The translations under genes and the position numbers were made by a program. Of a DNA stretch of 64,000 bases, positions 8,746-17,711 are shown one piece after another. This stretch comes from DATARH01 sp963789255 (GTDB taxonomy: Bacteria > Pseudomonadota > Alphaproteobacteria > ATCC43930 > CGMCC-115725): the NCBI GenBank assembly GCA_963789255.1, contig CAWBJW010000001.1, forward strand, positions 1,283,008 to 1,347,007, read 5' to 3'. Positions within the stretch are counted from its first letter, which is position 1. Each line of letters begins with the position of its first letter. The notes below the pieces were generated by a model, which had not been told where the DNA came from, ran no database searches, and saw only the letters and a program-made list of their open reading frames with translations.

Positions 8746-10297
8746 ATGGATGACGCACAGCGGGAGGTCGTCGCGTTCCTGCACGATCCCTCTTCCTATC
8801 CCCCCGGCACCGGGCCGGTGGGAGTCATCGAGACGCACGCCTCGCTGGTCTTCCTCGCCGGCGCCTACGCCTACAAGCTGAAGCGCGCCGTCAAATACTC
8901 CTATCTCGATTTTTCGACGGCGGCGCTCCGCCGTGCCGCCTGCACCGCCGAGCTGAGGCTCAATCGCCGCACTGCGCCGCAGACTCTATCTCGAAGTCCG
9001 GGCGATCAGCCGAGGTTCCGATGGCCGCCTCGTCTGGGGCCGCCCGGAAGGCGGTCAGGCGGGCGAGCCGCTCGATTTCGTGGTGGTGATGCGGCGCTTC
9101 GAACAATCGGACCTGCTGGAGAATGTGGCGCGGGCGGGGGGGCTGTCACCATCGCTGATCTATGCGCTGACCGCCCACATCGCCGCGTTTCACGAGAAGG
9201 CGGAACGGCGCCTCGACCGGGGCGGCTCCGCGACCGTGAGCGAACTGGCGGCGAGCAATATCGGCGTCCTGCGCGAGTGCCGCTCGGCCCGCTTCGCCAC
9301 CGCGCAGATCGATCGCCTCGAAAACGGCATGCACGGCGAGCTGGGGCGCGTCGCAACGCTCATCGACGAGCGGCAGCAGGCCGGCAAGGTGCGCCGCGTT
9401 CACGGCGACCTGCATCTGCGCAACATCTGTCTGGTCAACGGCCGGCCGGTGCTGTTCGATTGCATCGAGTTCTCCGAAGAGATCGCCACGATCGATGTGC
9501 TGTACGATCTTGCGTTCCTGTTGATGGATCTCGACCATCGCGGGCATCGCGATCTCGCCAATCTGGTCCTCAACCGCTACCTCGACCTGACCGAGGAGGA
9601 TGACGGCCTCGCTCTGATGCCGTTGTTTTTGTCATTGCGGGCAGTGATCCGCGCCCATGTCACCGCGACCATGGCAGAGCATAGCTGGGGCGCCGGCGAT
9701 CCCGCTGCCGCGTTCGCCGAGGCGCGCCGCTATCTCGACGACGCCGAGGCGGCGTTGATGCCAACGCCGGCGCGGCTGGTTGCGGTCGGCGGCCTCAGCG
9801 GCAGCGGCAAATCGCGCCTCGCCGCCGCGCTTGCGCCCGAACTCGGCCGGCGGCCCGGGGCGCGCGTGCTGCGCAGCGACGTCTTGCGCAAGCTGCGCTT
9901 CGGCGCCGAACCGGAAAGCGCATTGCCGCCCGAGGCTTATACCGCGGAGGTGAATGCGCTGGTCTACCGCGATCTCGCCGCCAGGGCAGCGGTGGCATTG
10001 CGCGCCGGCTACGCGGCCGTCATCGACGCCGTCGCGTTGCACGAGGAAGAACGGCAGTCGTTTGCCGCGGTCGCCGCAGCGGTCGGCGTCCCGTTTACCG
10101 GGCTGTGGCTAGAGGCGCCGGCGCCAACAATGCGGGCGCGCCTCGACGGGCGGCGCGGCGATGCGTCCGACGCTTCGGCAGAGGTTCTCGCCCAGCAACT
10201 CGGGCGCAACCCGGGCGCGCTCGACTGGCGCCAAATCGATGCGTCCGGCAGCTCGGAGATGACGCTGGCCGCGGCGCGCCGGGCGATGATGCACTAA
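8746..10297 (+). CDS. APH-like phosphotransferase fused to P-loop kinase, one frame break
   Basis: Two-domain protein of about 517 residues in a family usually named bifunctional aminoglycoside phosphotransferase/ATP-binding protein. The first half is a kinase-like fold (VIETHASLVFLAGAYAYKLK; catalytic loop VHGDLHLRNICLV; metal-binding FDCIEF). The second is an AAA/zeta-toxin-like P-loop kinase with Walker A GGLSGSGKS. Start ATG 8746 follows GGGG; GTG 8740 is also possible. The frame breaks near 8980: NRRTAP continues as RLYLEVRAISRGSDGRL only after removing one base. The stop is at 10297. The natural substrate is unknown and antibiotic resistance should not be assumed. The FNR-like box upstream suggests a low-oxygen role, which is inference. 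Confidence 0.8.
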
Positions 10298-10340
10298 GGC
10301 CCGGGTATTGCCGCCATCCGTCGGCAGGGAATAGCCGGCA

Positions 10341-10357
10341 TCAACGATAACCGTTGA
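10341..10357. repeat. Short inverted repeat ahead of the MFS gene
   Basis: TCAACG-N5-CGTTGA, a perfect 6-bp inverted repeat about 100 bases before the MFS start. It could be an operator or a weak hairpin. No T-run follows. Function unknown. Confidence 0.35.
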
Positions 10358-10454
10358 TTGAAAAGCGAGACAAAACCTCCGCGACCCCCTATCCTTCGCC
10401 GACGGGCAACAAAAGCCCCCGTCAACGAGGAACCAACCGCGAGGGAGATGTAGT

Positions 10455-11732
10455 ATGAGCATGGCCGCAGACGGTACAAAGCGGATCCCGTGGTGGAAGG
10501 AGCCCACCAAGGATCAATGGCTGGCCTGGTGGGCGGCTTGGCTCGGCTGGACGCTCGACGCGTTCGATTTCACCATGTTCCTATTGATCATGGTGCCGAT
10601 CTCGAAGGAGTTCCACGTACCGCTGACCGACGTGGCGTTCGTGCTGACCATCACCTTGTGGTTGCGGCTCGTCGGCGCGGTAGCCTCCGGCTGGCTCGCC
10701 GACCGGGTCGGCCGCAAGATCCCGCTGATGATCTCGATCCTATGGTATTCGGCCGCGAATTTCGCCGCCGGGTTCTCGCCGAGCTTTGCCTTCCTGTTCG
10801 TATGCCGCGCGCTCTTGGGCATCGGCATGGGCGCGGAATGGCCGGCTGGCGCGGCGCTGGCGATGGAAACCTGGCCGGTACGTTCGCGCGGCTTCATGGG
10901 CGGCGTGCTGCAGGGCTCCTGGGGCATCGGCTTTATGATCTCGAGCGGCATCTACGGGCTGTTCTTCAACACGATCGGCTGGCGCGGCATGCTGTGGGTC
11001 GGCGTCCTGCCGGCGCTCTCGGTGTTCTACGTCCGCAAGTTCGTCAAGGAGCCGCCGATCTGGGTCGAGAACAAGCGTCGCCAGCGGGCCGAGAACCGCG
11101 AGGTCAGGGCGCCGCTGCTGGCGATCTTCAAGCCGATCGTTCTCGGCAACACGCTGACCTCGTGCTGGTGGATGGCGAGCGGGTTCATTGCCTATTACTC
11201 GGTCAATGCGCTGTTCGCGACGCATCTGCAAAAGGATCTGGGCCTAAGCCCGGCGCTGGTGGCGACGCCGATCTTTTTCGGCAATCTCGGCGTGTTCGCG
11301 TCGTCGTGCTTCTGGGGCTACCTGGCAGACCGCTGGGGACGGCGCTGGGCGATGATCATCCCGGCGCTGATCGCCGTCCCGCTGACCCCGCTCTATTTGT
11401 TCAACCCCAACATCCTGTGGGTCGTCGTCGGCTTCCTGCTGCAGGGCATGTGCGCCGGCGGCGGGATGCAGGGGCAGATGGCGCCCTACCTCAACGAGCG
11501 CTTCCCGACCGAGGTGCGGGCCAGCGCGACCGCGTTCTGCTATCACCAGGGCGCGATCTGGGGCGGGTTCGTGCCGCTGGTGCTGACCTATTTCGCCAGC
11601 CATTACAATCTGGGACTGGGAATCCCGATGATGGTGGCGACCATTGTTGCGACGCTGAGCTTCGCCGCATCGCTGGTGTACGCGCCGGAGACCAAGGGCA
11701 AGGTGCTGGTGCCCGATCTGGTCATCGCCTGA
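10455..11732 (+). CDS. MFS transporter, sialate/carboxylate symporter type
   Basis: A 425-residue carrier with about 12 membrane spans. The loop 2-3 signature GWLADRVGRKIPLM and its second-half copy WGYLADRWGRRWAM mark the major facilitator superfamily. GIGMGAEWPAGAALAMETW and LNERFPTEVRASATAFCYHQ resemble the sialate:H+ symporter (SHS) branch, whose members also move lactate or other monocarboxylates. GAGGGAGATG lies ahead of the start, with ATG 10455 or ATG 10461 usable. It is a single gene, and the substrate cannot be read from context. The end is convergent with the CapA-like gene across a strong hairpin. Confidence 0.87.
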   Translation: MSMAADGTKRIPWWKEPTKDQWLAWWAAWLGWTLDAFDFTMFLLIMVPISKEFHVPLTDVAFVLTITLWLRLVGAVASGWLADRVGRKIPLMISILWYSAANFAAGFSPSFAFLFVCRALLGIGMGAEWPAGAALAMETWPVRSRGFMGGVLQGSWGIGFMISSGIYGLFFNTIGWRGMLWVGVLPALSVFYVRKFVKEPPIWVENKRRQRAENREVRAPLLAIFKPIVLGNTLTSCWWMASGFIAYYSVNALFATHLQKDLGLSPALVATPIFFGNLGVFASSCFWGYLADRWGRRWAMIIPALIAVPLTPLYLFNPNILWVVVGFLLQGMCAGGGMQGQMAPYLNERFPTEVRASATAFCYHQGAIWGGFVPLVLTYFASHYNLGLGIPMMVATIVATLSFAASLVYAPETKGKVLVPDLVIA

Positions 11733-11737
11733 GCCGG

Positions 11738-11774
11738 GAAGCGGTGCGGATCAGGCAACGATCCGCACCGCTTC
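11738..11774. terminator. Long hairpin between convergent genes
   Basis: GAAGCGGTGCGGATC (11738-11752) and its exact reverse complement (11760-11774) are separated by 7 bases. It begins 6 bases after the MFS stop and overlaps the last codons of the convergent CapA-like gene. It probably ends transcription from both sides, although no T-tract is seen on the + strand. The symmetry forces part of the CapA-like C-terminus (EAVRIVA). Confidence 0.65.
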
Positions 11775-12788
11775 GCCGAGGCTTTCCAGCCTTGTGCCAA
11801 ACCGGGCGCTCGCCTCGCTGACGCGGGCGAGCGTCGCGGTTTCGCCAGCGAGCGGGCACAGCACCGTCTCGTTCGCGGCGTTGTGCCGCACGAAACGGAA
11901 GCTCGCCTCGCCGACCCTGCCTACCCCGGCCTCGACCTTCGCCATCATGCCGATCCAGTCGCCGTGGCGGCGTCCGCCATGCCCGGTATGGAACGAGAAG
12001 CTGCCGAGCCCGTAGAAAATCGGCTTGCCGCGATAGAGTGAGACCGGCAGCGAGTAATGCGGCCCGTGGCCGATCACGATGTCGGCTCCGGCATCGATCG
12101 CGGCATGCGCGATCTCGCTCATATAGTCGAGGACCTCCTCGCCGAGCCCCCAATGGCACGAGGCGACGACGATATCGGCCTCCTGCCGCAGCCTCGCGAT
12201 GTCCTCGGCGAAGGCCGACAGATAGGCCCGGTCGGCCCAGGTCAGGATGATCGGCGGGATGCCCGGCCGGTTCATCGGCGGCATCCGGGGCTGCGCCTTG
12301 TGCGCCGGCACCTGGTAGGCGGTATGGCCGGGAATGACCGCGATGCCGCCGCCGCGCTCGCCCGCCTCATGGTCGGTCGGCCAATAGACCGAGCTGCGCT
12401 GCAGGAAACCCACGCGCAGTCCGCCCGAGGTGACAATCGCCGGCGCGCGTGCCGCGGCGAGATCGGCACCGGCGCCGCAATGCGCGATACCGAGCCGATC
12501 GAGCTGGGCGATCGAGTTCGCTATCGCGGCATTGCCGTAATTGACGTTGTTGGCGAGCCCGACCGCGGCGATGCCGCCGATCCTGAGCGCCTCGCCGGCG
12601 ATGTCCGGATCGGCGAAAAACCCCTCGCGCTCGATCGCATGTCCGCCGGGCGGCTGATGGAGGAGACATTCGAGATTGGCGAAGACGAGGTCGGCGGCGT
12701 GTAATTCCTCGCCGACCCGCGCGAACGGCACGGCCGGATCGTTGACATTCATCAGGTTCACATCGCCAACCAGGATCATCGAGGGCAT
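11751..12788 (-). CDS. CapA-family metallophosphatase-like protein
   Basis: A 345-residue CapA (PGA_cap) protein of the calcineurin-like phosphoesterase superfamily. It opens MILVGDVNLMN, followed by DLVFANLECLLHQPP, VGLANNVNYGN, VVASCHWGLG, DIVIGHGPHYSLPVSLYRGK and PIFYGLGSFSFHTGH, all CapA landmarks with the metal-binding Asp and His. No export signal is visible, unlike membrane-anchored CapA of poly-gamma-glutamate capsules, so its role here is open. Start ATG 12788 has GGGAG upstream. It is transcribed alone, toward the MFS gene. Confidence 0.85.
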   Translation of the reverse strand: MPSMILVGDVNLMNVNDPAVPFARVGEELHAADLVFANLECLLHQPPGGHAIEREGFFADPDIAGEALRIGGIAAVGLANNVNYGNAAIANSIAQLDRLGIAHCGAGADLAAARAPAIVTSGGLRVGFLQRSSVYWPTDHEAGERGGGIAVIPGHTAYQVPAHKAQPRMPPMNRPGIPPIILTWADRAYLSAFAEDIARLRQEADIVVASCHWGLGEEVLDYMSEIAHAAIDAGADIVIGHGPHYSLPVSLYRGKPIFYGLGSFSFHTGHGGRRHGDWIGMMAKVEAGVGRVGEASFRFVRHNAANETVLCPLAGETATLARVSEASARFGTRLESLGEAVRIVA

Positions 12789-12821
12789 CTGGAATGTCTC
12801 CCTGCACCGCCACCGGATCGA

Positions 12822-12890
12822 GATTGCTTTGTCGTGCCGCTCCTCGCAATGAGAATACGGGGCTGTCATTGCGAGCGAAGCGAAGCAATC
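12822..12890. repeat. REP-like inverted repeat element
   Basis: Left arm at 12822-12852 (starts GATTGCTTTGTCG, ends CTCGCAATGA) is an imperfect reverse complement of the right arm at 12866-12890 (starts TCATTGCGAGCGAAG, ends GAAGCAATC). This GATTGCTTCGCT...CGCAATGA motif belongs to a dispersed palindromic repeat common in alphaproteobacterial intergenic regions. It sits between the divergent CapA-like and CoA-transferase genes. Confidence 0.75.
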
Positions 12891-12975
12891 TTGTGCCCTC
12901 TCGCCCTTCGGGTGTTCCCCTCGCCGCGCGCTTCCGGTTAAATCAGCCCGATAACACCAGAGGGGCGGAGCGCCG

Positions 12976-13663
12976 ATGATCGACAAGATAGTCCGCTCGG
13001 TGGCCGAGGCGATGGGCGGCATCAAGGACGGCGCGACCGTGCTGATCGCCGGCTTTGCCCAGGTCGGCGAGCCGCGCGCCTTGATCGACGGGCTGATCGA
13101 GCAGGGCGCGAAGGACCTGACCGTCGTGCACAACACGGCCGGGCGCGGCCGCGAAGGGGTGGCGCGCCTCATTGGCGAAGGCCGGGTCCGAAAGATCGTG
13201 TGCAGCTTTGCCCGGAGCCGCGGCTCGGTGATTTTCGAGGAGGTCTTCGCCCGCGGCGCAATCGAGCTCGAAATCCTGCCGCAGGGCACGATGGCCGAAC
13301 GGCTGCGCGCCGCCGCCGCCGGCATTCCGGCTTTCTACACGGCGACCGCCGCCGGCACCAAGCTTGCCGAGGGCAAGGAGGCGCGGGTCTTCAACGGGCG
13401 CGAATGCATCCTCGAACACGCCATCTACGGCGATGTCGCGCTGGTCGAGGCGTGGCGCGCCGACCGCTGGGGCAACCTCGTCTACCGCGACGCCGGGCGC
13501 AACTTCAACCCGGTGATGGCCGCGGCAGCGCAAGCTGACGATCGCGCAGACCCAGCACCTCGCCGAACTGGGCGCCTTGTCGCCGGAGGAAATCGCCACG
13601 CCCGGCATCTACGTCGACCGCCTCGTCCACGTCGAAGCCGGCGACCCCCCGCTCAAGACCTGA
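12976..13663 (+). CDS. 3-oxoacid CoA-transferase subunit A, frame-broken near 13528
   Basis: Alpha subunit of a family I CoA-transferase, which moves CoA between an acyl-CoA donor and a (keto)acid. It begins MIDKIVRSVAEAMGGI, then GATVLIAGFAQVGEPRALID, CSFARSRGSVIFEEV and LEILPQGTMAERLRA, with GNLVYRDAGRNFNPVMA near the end. After residue 184 the frame is shifted by one base. Past the shift the other frame reads KLTIAQTQHLAELGALSPEE and ATPGIYVDRLVHVEAG, then TGA at 13661. Left unshifted, this frame runs on into subunit B as an artificial fusion. Subunit B follows after 29 bases. Confidence 0.85.
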
Positions 13664-13692
13664 CAGCGCAAGATCGAGCAGGATCACAGCAA

Positions 13693-14349
13693 ATGGCAGC
13701 AACTCAGACCTGGCAGCCGCTCGAACGCGAGGCGCTCGCCGCGCGCCTCGCCCGCGACATCCCGGAAGGGTGGTCGGTCAACCTCGGCATCGGCATCCCG
13801 ACCCTCGTTGGCAACTACGTGCCGCCGGAACGCGAGGTCGTGTTCCATTCCGAGAACGGCATCCTCGGCATGGGCCCGGCGCCCGCACCGGACAAGATCA
13901 ATCGATGGCTGATCAACGCGAGCAGCCAGTACGTGACCTTGCGCCCCGGCGCCAGCTACATGAACCATGCCGATAGCTTTGCCCTGGTGCGCGGCGGCCA
14001 TCTCGATTTGTGCGTGCTTGGCGCGTTTCAGGTAGCGGAGAACGGCGATCTCGCCAATTGGGCGCGCTCCGACGACGACACCGCGCCGGCGATCGGCGGC
14101 GCGATGGACCTCGCCGCCGGCGCCAGGCGCATCTGGGTCGTCATGGAGCACAAAACCCGCTCCGGCGAAGCGCGCCTCTTGCGCCGCTGCACCTATCCGC
14201 TGACCGCGGCGGGCTGCGTCAAGCGCATCTACACCGAGCTGGCCGTCATCGACGTGACCCCTGAGGGCTTCGTCGTGATCGACATGGTGCCGGGGATGAC
14301 GCTCGCGGCCTTGCAGGAGCTCACCGACGCGCCGCTGCACCGCGCATGA
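13693..14349 (+). CDS. 3-oxoacid CoA-transferase subunit B
   Basis: Beta subunit (218 residues) carrying the catalytic glutamate in the SENGILGMGP motif. Other landmarks are VNLGIGIPTLVGNYVP, GGHLDLCVLGAFQVAENGDL, KRIYTELAVIDVTPEGFVVI and a C-terminal LAALQELTDAPL. It pairs with the preceding subunit A to activate a carboxylic or keto acid. Its stop overlaps an ATG of the GMC oxidoreductase, so the two are probably one transcription unit. Confidence 0.9.
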   Translation: MAATQTWQPLEREALAARLARDIPEGWSVNLGIGIPTLVGNYVPPEREVVFHSENGILGMGPAPAPDKINRWLINASSQYVTLRPGASYMNHADSFALVRGGHLDLCVLGAFQVAENGDLANWARSDDDTAPAIGGAMDLAAGARRIWVVMEHKTRSGEARLLRRCTYPLTAAGCVKRIYTELAVIDVTPEGFVVIDMVPGMTLAALQELTDAPLHRA

Positions 14350-15993
14350 GGCAAACAATGCAATTCGACGCGGAATACGATTTCGTCATCGTCGGCGCCG
14401 GCTCGGCCGGGTGCGTGCTGGCCAACCGGCTGTCGGCCGACCCGGCGACGCAGGTGCTGGTGATCGAGGCCGGCGGCAAGGACACCAACCCGTGGATCCA
14501 TGTCCCGGCCGGGTTCTACCGCAACATCTATCATCCGGGGATCACCTGGCAGTTCGAGACCGAGCCGGTGCCGGGGCTCGACGGGCGGCGCGTCTCGTGG
14601 CCGCGCGGCAAGGTGCTCGGCGGCTCGAGCTCGATCAACGGGCTGATCTACATCCGCGGCCAGCGCCAGGATTTCGACCATTGGCGCCAGCTCGGCAATG
14701 TCGGCTGGTCGTATGACGACGTGCTGCCGTATTTCCGCCGCACCGAGAACCAGGAGCGCGGCGCCGACGATTATCATGGGCAAGGCGGCCCGCTCGACAT
14801 CTCGGATCTGCGCGCGCACCACGAACTGCACGACGCCTTTACGGCCGGCGCGCAGGAGGCCGGGTTCAAGGCCAACCCCGATTTCAACGGCGCCGAGCAG
14901 GAGGGCGTCGGCAACTACCAGCTGACCGTCCGCCGGATGCGACGCTGCAGCGCCGCGGTCGCCTATCTGCGCCCGGCGATGAAGCGGCCCAACCTCCAGG
15001 TCGAGATCCGCGCCTTTGCCCATCGCGTATTGTTCGACGGCAAGCGAGCGATCGGCCTCGAATATGCCCGGAACGGCACGGTGCGGCGGGTGCGCGCGCG
15101 GCATGAGGTCCTGCTTGCCGGCGGTTCGCTGTTGTCGCCGCAATTGTTGCAGCTGTCGGGGGTCGGACCGGCCGAGCCTGCTGAGCGAGCACGGCATCGC
15201 GGTGGTGCACGAATTGCCCGGGGTCGGCGACAATCTCCAGGACCACCTCGGCTGTCGCCTGATCTACAAGGCGCGCCATGCCAACACCCTCAACGAGATC
15301 TCGCGCAGCTGGGTGCGCCAGGCGCAGACCGGCCTCGAATACATTTTCGGGCGGCGCGGCGCCTTGATGATGGGGGCGGCACCGATCGGCCTTTTTGCCC
15401 GCACCCGCGAGGGCCTCGCCTCGCCCGATGTGCAGTACCAGTTCCTCGCCGGCAGCTTCGACAAACCGGGCGAGAAGATGCACCCGTTCCCGGGCTGCTC
15501 GCTGGTGGCGATCCCGTGCCGGCCGGAGAGCCGCGGCTGGCTGCGCATCAAGTCGCCCGACCCGGCCGTCCCGCCGGCGATGCAGCCGAACTATCTCGGC
15601 ACCAGCGGCGACCGGGAGACGATGATCGCCGCGCTCAAGATCTCGCGGCGCATCTTCCACAGCCCGACGATGCAGCGCTACGTCGTCGAGGAATTCTGGC
15701 CGGGCGCCCGGGTCGACAGCGACGACGGCCTCCTCGAACACGCCAAGAAGACCGGCAGCACGACCTTCCACCAGACCAGCACCTGCATGATGGGGCCACA
15801 CGACAACGCTGTCGTCGACAGCGAATTGCGCGTGCACGGCATCGAAGGCCTGCGTGTCGTCGACGCCTCGGTGATGCCGACCGTCATCTCCGGCAACACC
15901 AACGCCGCGACGATCATGATCGCCGAGAAGGCCGCCGACGTGATCCGCGCCGCCGACCGCAGGGGCGTACGCGCGCCGGCCCGAGCCGCTTGA
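14346..15993 (+). CDS. GMC-family FAD oxidoreductase, one frame break near 15174
   Basis: Choline dehydrogenase-like flavoprotein of about 549 residues, probably oxidising an alcohol. It has the FAD-binding DFVIVGAGSAGCVLANRLS, GMC signature 1 (WPRGKVLGGSSSINGLIYIR), and C-terminal FHQTSTCMMGPHDNAVVDSE and VVDASVMPTVISGNTNAA. The break falls after LSGVGPA; the expected SLLSEHGIAVVHELPGVGDN resumes after dropping one base. ATG 14346 overlaps the CoA-transferase B stop. ATG 14358 (MQFDAEYDF), preceded by GAGG, is the more likely start. The substrate is unknown. The neighbours (CoA-transferase, thiolase-like, FadJ) suggest the first step of an alcohol or acid breakdown route. Confidence 0.87.
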
Positions 15994-16004
15994 GGAGGCA
16001 CGAT

Positions 16005-16382
16005 ATGGACCAATCGCCGCTCACGGTTTACCAGGCCCATCTCGACCGGGGCGAGCTGGCCTATCAGTGGAGCCCCGAGGCGGAGCGCGCGGTGTTCTAT
16101 CCGCGCCTCGTCTGCCCCTATTCGGGCAGCACGGCGCTCGAATGGCGGCTCGCCTCGGGGCTCGGCACGGTCTATGCCACGACCGTCACCCATCCGGCGC
16201 AGGGCGAGGCCTACAACGTCGCCCTGATCGATTGCGACGAGGGATTCCGGCTGATGAGCCGGGTCGAGGAGATCGACCCGATGGCGGTCAGGATCGGCAT
16301 GCGGGTGCGCTTTCGGGTGCATAAACCGGGCGGCGACGAGCCGGCCTATCCCGTCTTTACCCCGGCGGAGGGCACCCCATGA
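16005..16382 (+). CDS. DUF35-type OB-fold acyl-CoA-associated protein
   Basis: A 125-residue protein that begins 11 bases after the GMC stop behind GGAGG and overlaps the thiolase-like gene by four bases (ATGA). The OB-fold part reads LGTVYATTVTHPAQGEAYNV, ALIDCDEGFRLMSRV and IGMRVRFRVHK. DUF35 proteins usually carry an N-terminal zinc ribbon with four cysteines. Here that region (VFYPRLVCPYSGSTALEW) keeps only one, so zinc binding is probably lost. Such proteins form complexes with thiolase-like partners and bind acyl-CoA. The tight coupling to the next gene fits that. Confidence 0.82.
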   Translation: MDQSPLTVYQAHLDRGELAYQWSPEAERAVFYPRLVCPYSGSTALEWRLASGLGTVYATTVTHPAQGEAYNVALIDCDEGFRLMSRVEEIDPMAVRIGMRVRFRVHKPGGDEPAYPVFTPAEGTP

Positions 16383-17533
16383 CCGGCCTCGAGCGCGGCG
16401 GCGCGGCGATCGTCGGGGTCGCCGAGAGCGATCTCGGCCAGGTCGCCGAGGGAATGAACGTCATCGATTTGATGGCGCAGGGGATCGCCCGCGCGGTCGC
16501 GGATGCCGGGCTCAGGCTCCGCGACATCGATGGCCTCCTCTGCGCGGCGACGCAGAGCCGGACCTCGGGGCTGTCGCTAAGCGAATATCTCGGCATCTCG
16601 CCGACGTTCATCGACACGACGATCCTCGGCGGCTCGTCGTTCATGTTCCACGTCGCGCATGCGGTGATGGCGATCCAGCTCGGCATATGTGAGGTCGCAG
16701 TCATCGCCTATGGCTCGACGCAGCGCAGCGTCGGCCGCCGCCAGGCCTCGGTGCGTGAAGTCAACCCATACGAGACGCCGTACCGGCCGTTCCTGCCCTC
16801 GACCGCCTATGCGCTCGCCGCCTCGCGCCACATGCACGAGTTCGGCACGACCCGCGAGCAACTGGCGGCGGTCGCGGTTGCGGCGCGGCAATGGGCCCTC
16901 CTCAACCCGGCGGCCTGGGAAAAGAAGCCGCTAACCATCCCCGAGGTACTCGGCGCGCGCATGGTCAGCTATCCGTTCACGGTGCGCGACATCTGCCTCG
17001 TCACCGACGGCGGCGGCGCCGTCGTGCTGACCGCCCCCGAGCGCGCCCGGAGCCTCAAAAAGCCGCCCGCTTATGTGCTGGGCGTCGGCCAGGCGATCAC
17101 CCACGCCAGCATTTCGAGCATGCCCGATCTGACCGTGACCGGCGCGCTCCAATCCGGCCGCGAGGCCTATGCGATGGCCGGGATGAAACCCGCCGACATC
17201 GATGTCGTCGAACTCTACGACGCATTCACGATCAACCCGATCCTCTTCCTCGAGGATCTGGGGTTCTGCCCGAAGGGCGAAGGCGGGCGCTTTGTCGAGG
17301 GCGGGCACATCGCACCCGGCGGCGGGCTGCCGGTCAACACCAATGGCGGCGGCCTCTCCTATTGCCACCCCGGCATGTACGGGCTTTTTCTCTTGATCGA
17401 GGCGGTGCGTCAACTCCGCGGCGAATGCGGCGCGCGCCAGGTCAACGGCGCCGAGACCGCGATCGCGCACGGCAATGGCGGGGTCTTGTCGTCGCAGAGC
17501 ACGGTGATCTTGGGAACCCAGGCGACGGTTTAG
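16379..17533 (+). CDS. Thiolase-like protein (SCPx/Ltp2 group)
   Basis: A 384-residue thiolase-fold protein of the lipid-transfer/SCPx branch. Landmarks are GAAIVGVAESDLGQ, AIQLGICEVAVIAYGSTQRS, DICLVTDGGGAVVLTAPERA, DIDVVELYDAFTINPILFLE and GLPVNTNGGGLSYCHPGMYG with HGNGG near the end. At the place of the nucleophilic cysteine the sequence is TILGGSSFMFH, so it lacks the usual thiolase Cys. Cys-less members paired with DUF35 proteins (Ltp2 in steroid side-chain breakdown) act as retro-aldolases. That may apply here, but the substrate is unknown. The ATG overlaps the DUF35 stop. Confidence 0.82.
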   Translation: MTGLERGGAAIVGVAESDLGQVAEGMNVIDLMAQGIARAVADAGLRLRDIDGLLCAATQSRTSGLSLSEYLGISPTFIDTTILGGSSFMFHVAHAVMAIQLGICEVAVIAYGSTQRSVGRRQASVREVNPYETPYRPFLPSTAYALAASRHMHEFGTTREQLAAVAVAARQWALLNPAAWEKKPLTIPEVLGARMVSYPFTVRDICLVTDGGGAVVLTAPERARSLKKPPAYVLGVGQAITHASISSMPDLTVTGALQSGREAYAMAGMKPADIDVVELYDAFTINPILFLEDLGFCPKGEGGRFVEGGHIAPGGGLPVNTNGGGLSYCHPGMYGLFLLIEAVRQLRGECGARQVNGAETAIAHGNGGVLSSQSTVILGTQATV

Positions 17534-17545
17534 AAAACGAGCCGA

Positions 17546-17692
17546 CCACCGAGACACGGAGACCACGGAGGTTAATAGCTACCGCAAAGGCCGCAAAGGT
17601 TCCGCAAAGCGCCCGGAAATTTCATCGCGGCCTTCGCGTATCCTTCACGACCTCTGCGCTAAAGTATCTTCTTCTCCGTGTCTCCGTGGTGA
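17546..17692. repeat. Inverted-repeat element of about 147 bp
   Basis: The left end at 17546-17562 (CCACCGAGACACGGAGA) is an imperfect reverse complement of the right end at 17673-17691 (TCTCCGTGTCTCCGTGGTG). Inside, CGCAAAGGCCGCAAAGG faces GCGGCCTTCGCG. This CACGGAGACACGG-type repeat is a dispersed, non-coding element known from many genomes. It fills the gap between the thiolase-like and FadJ-like genes. Confidence 0.75.
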
Positions 17693-17711
17693 ATTTTATT
17701 GGAGAATGTAA

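Noticed and set aside
7375..8838. Leftward open frame of 487 codons opposite urtD/urtE
   Set aside because: It mirrors two certain ABC ATPase genes; its Asp/Arg/His-rich composition is typical of antisense frames in high-GC DNA.
8746..10297. Aminoglycoside resistance gene
   Set aside because: The kinase-like half belongs to the fused APH/P-loop family common in chromosomes; no evidence ties it to antibiotic modification.
12976..14349. Natural fusion of CoA-transferase A and B subunits
   Set aside because: The joining stretch is out of frame: the true subunit A C-terminus and its TGA at 13661 appear after a one-base correction.
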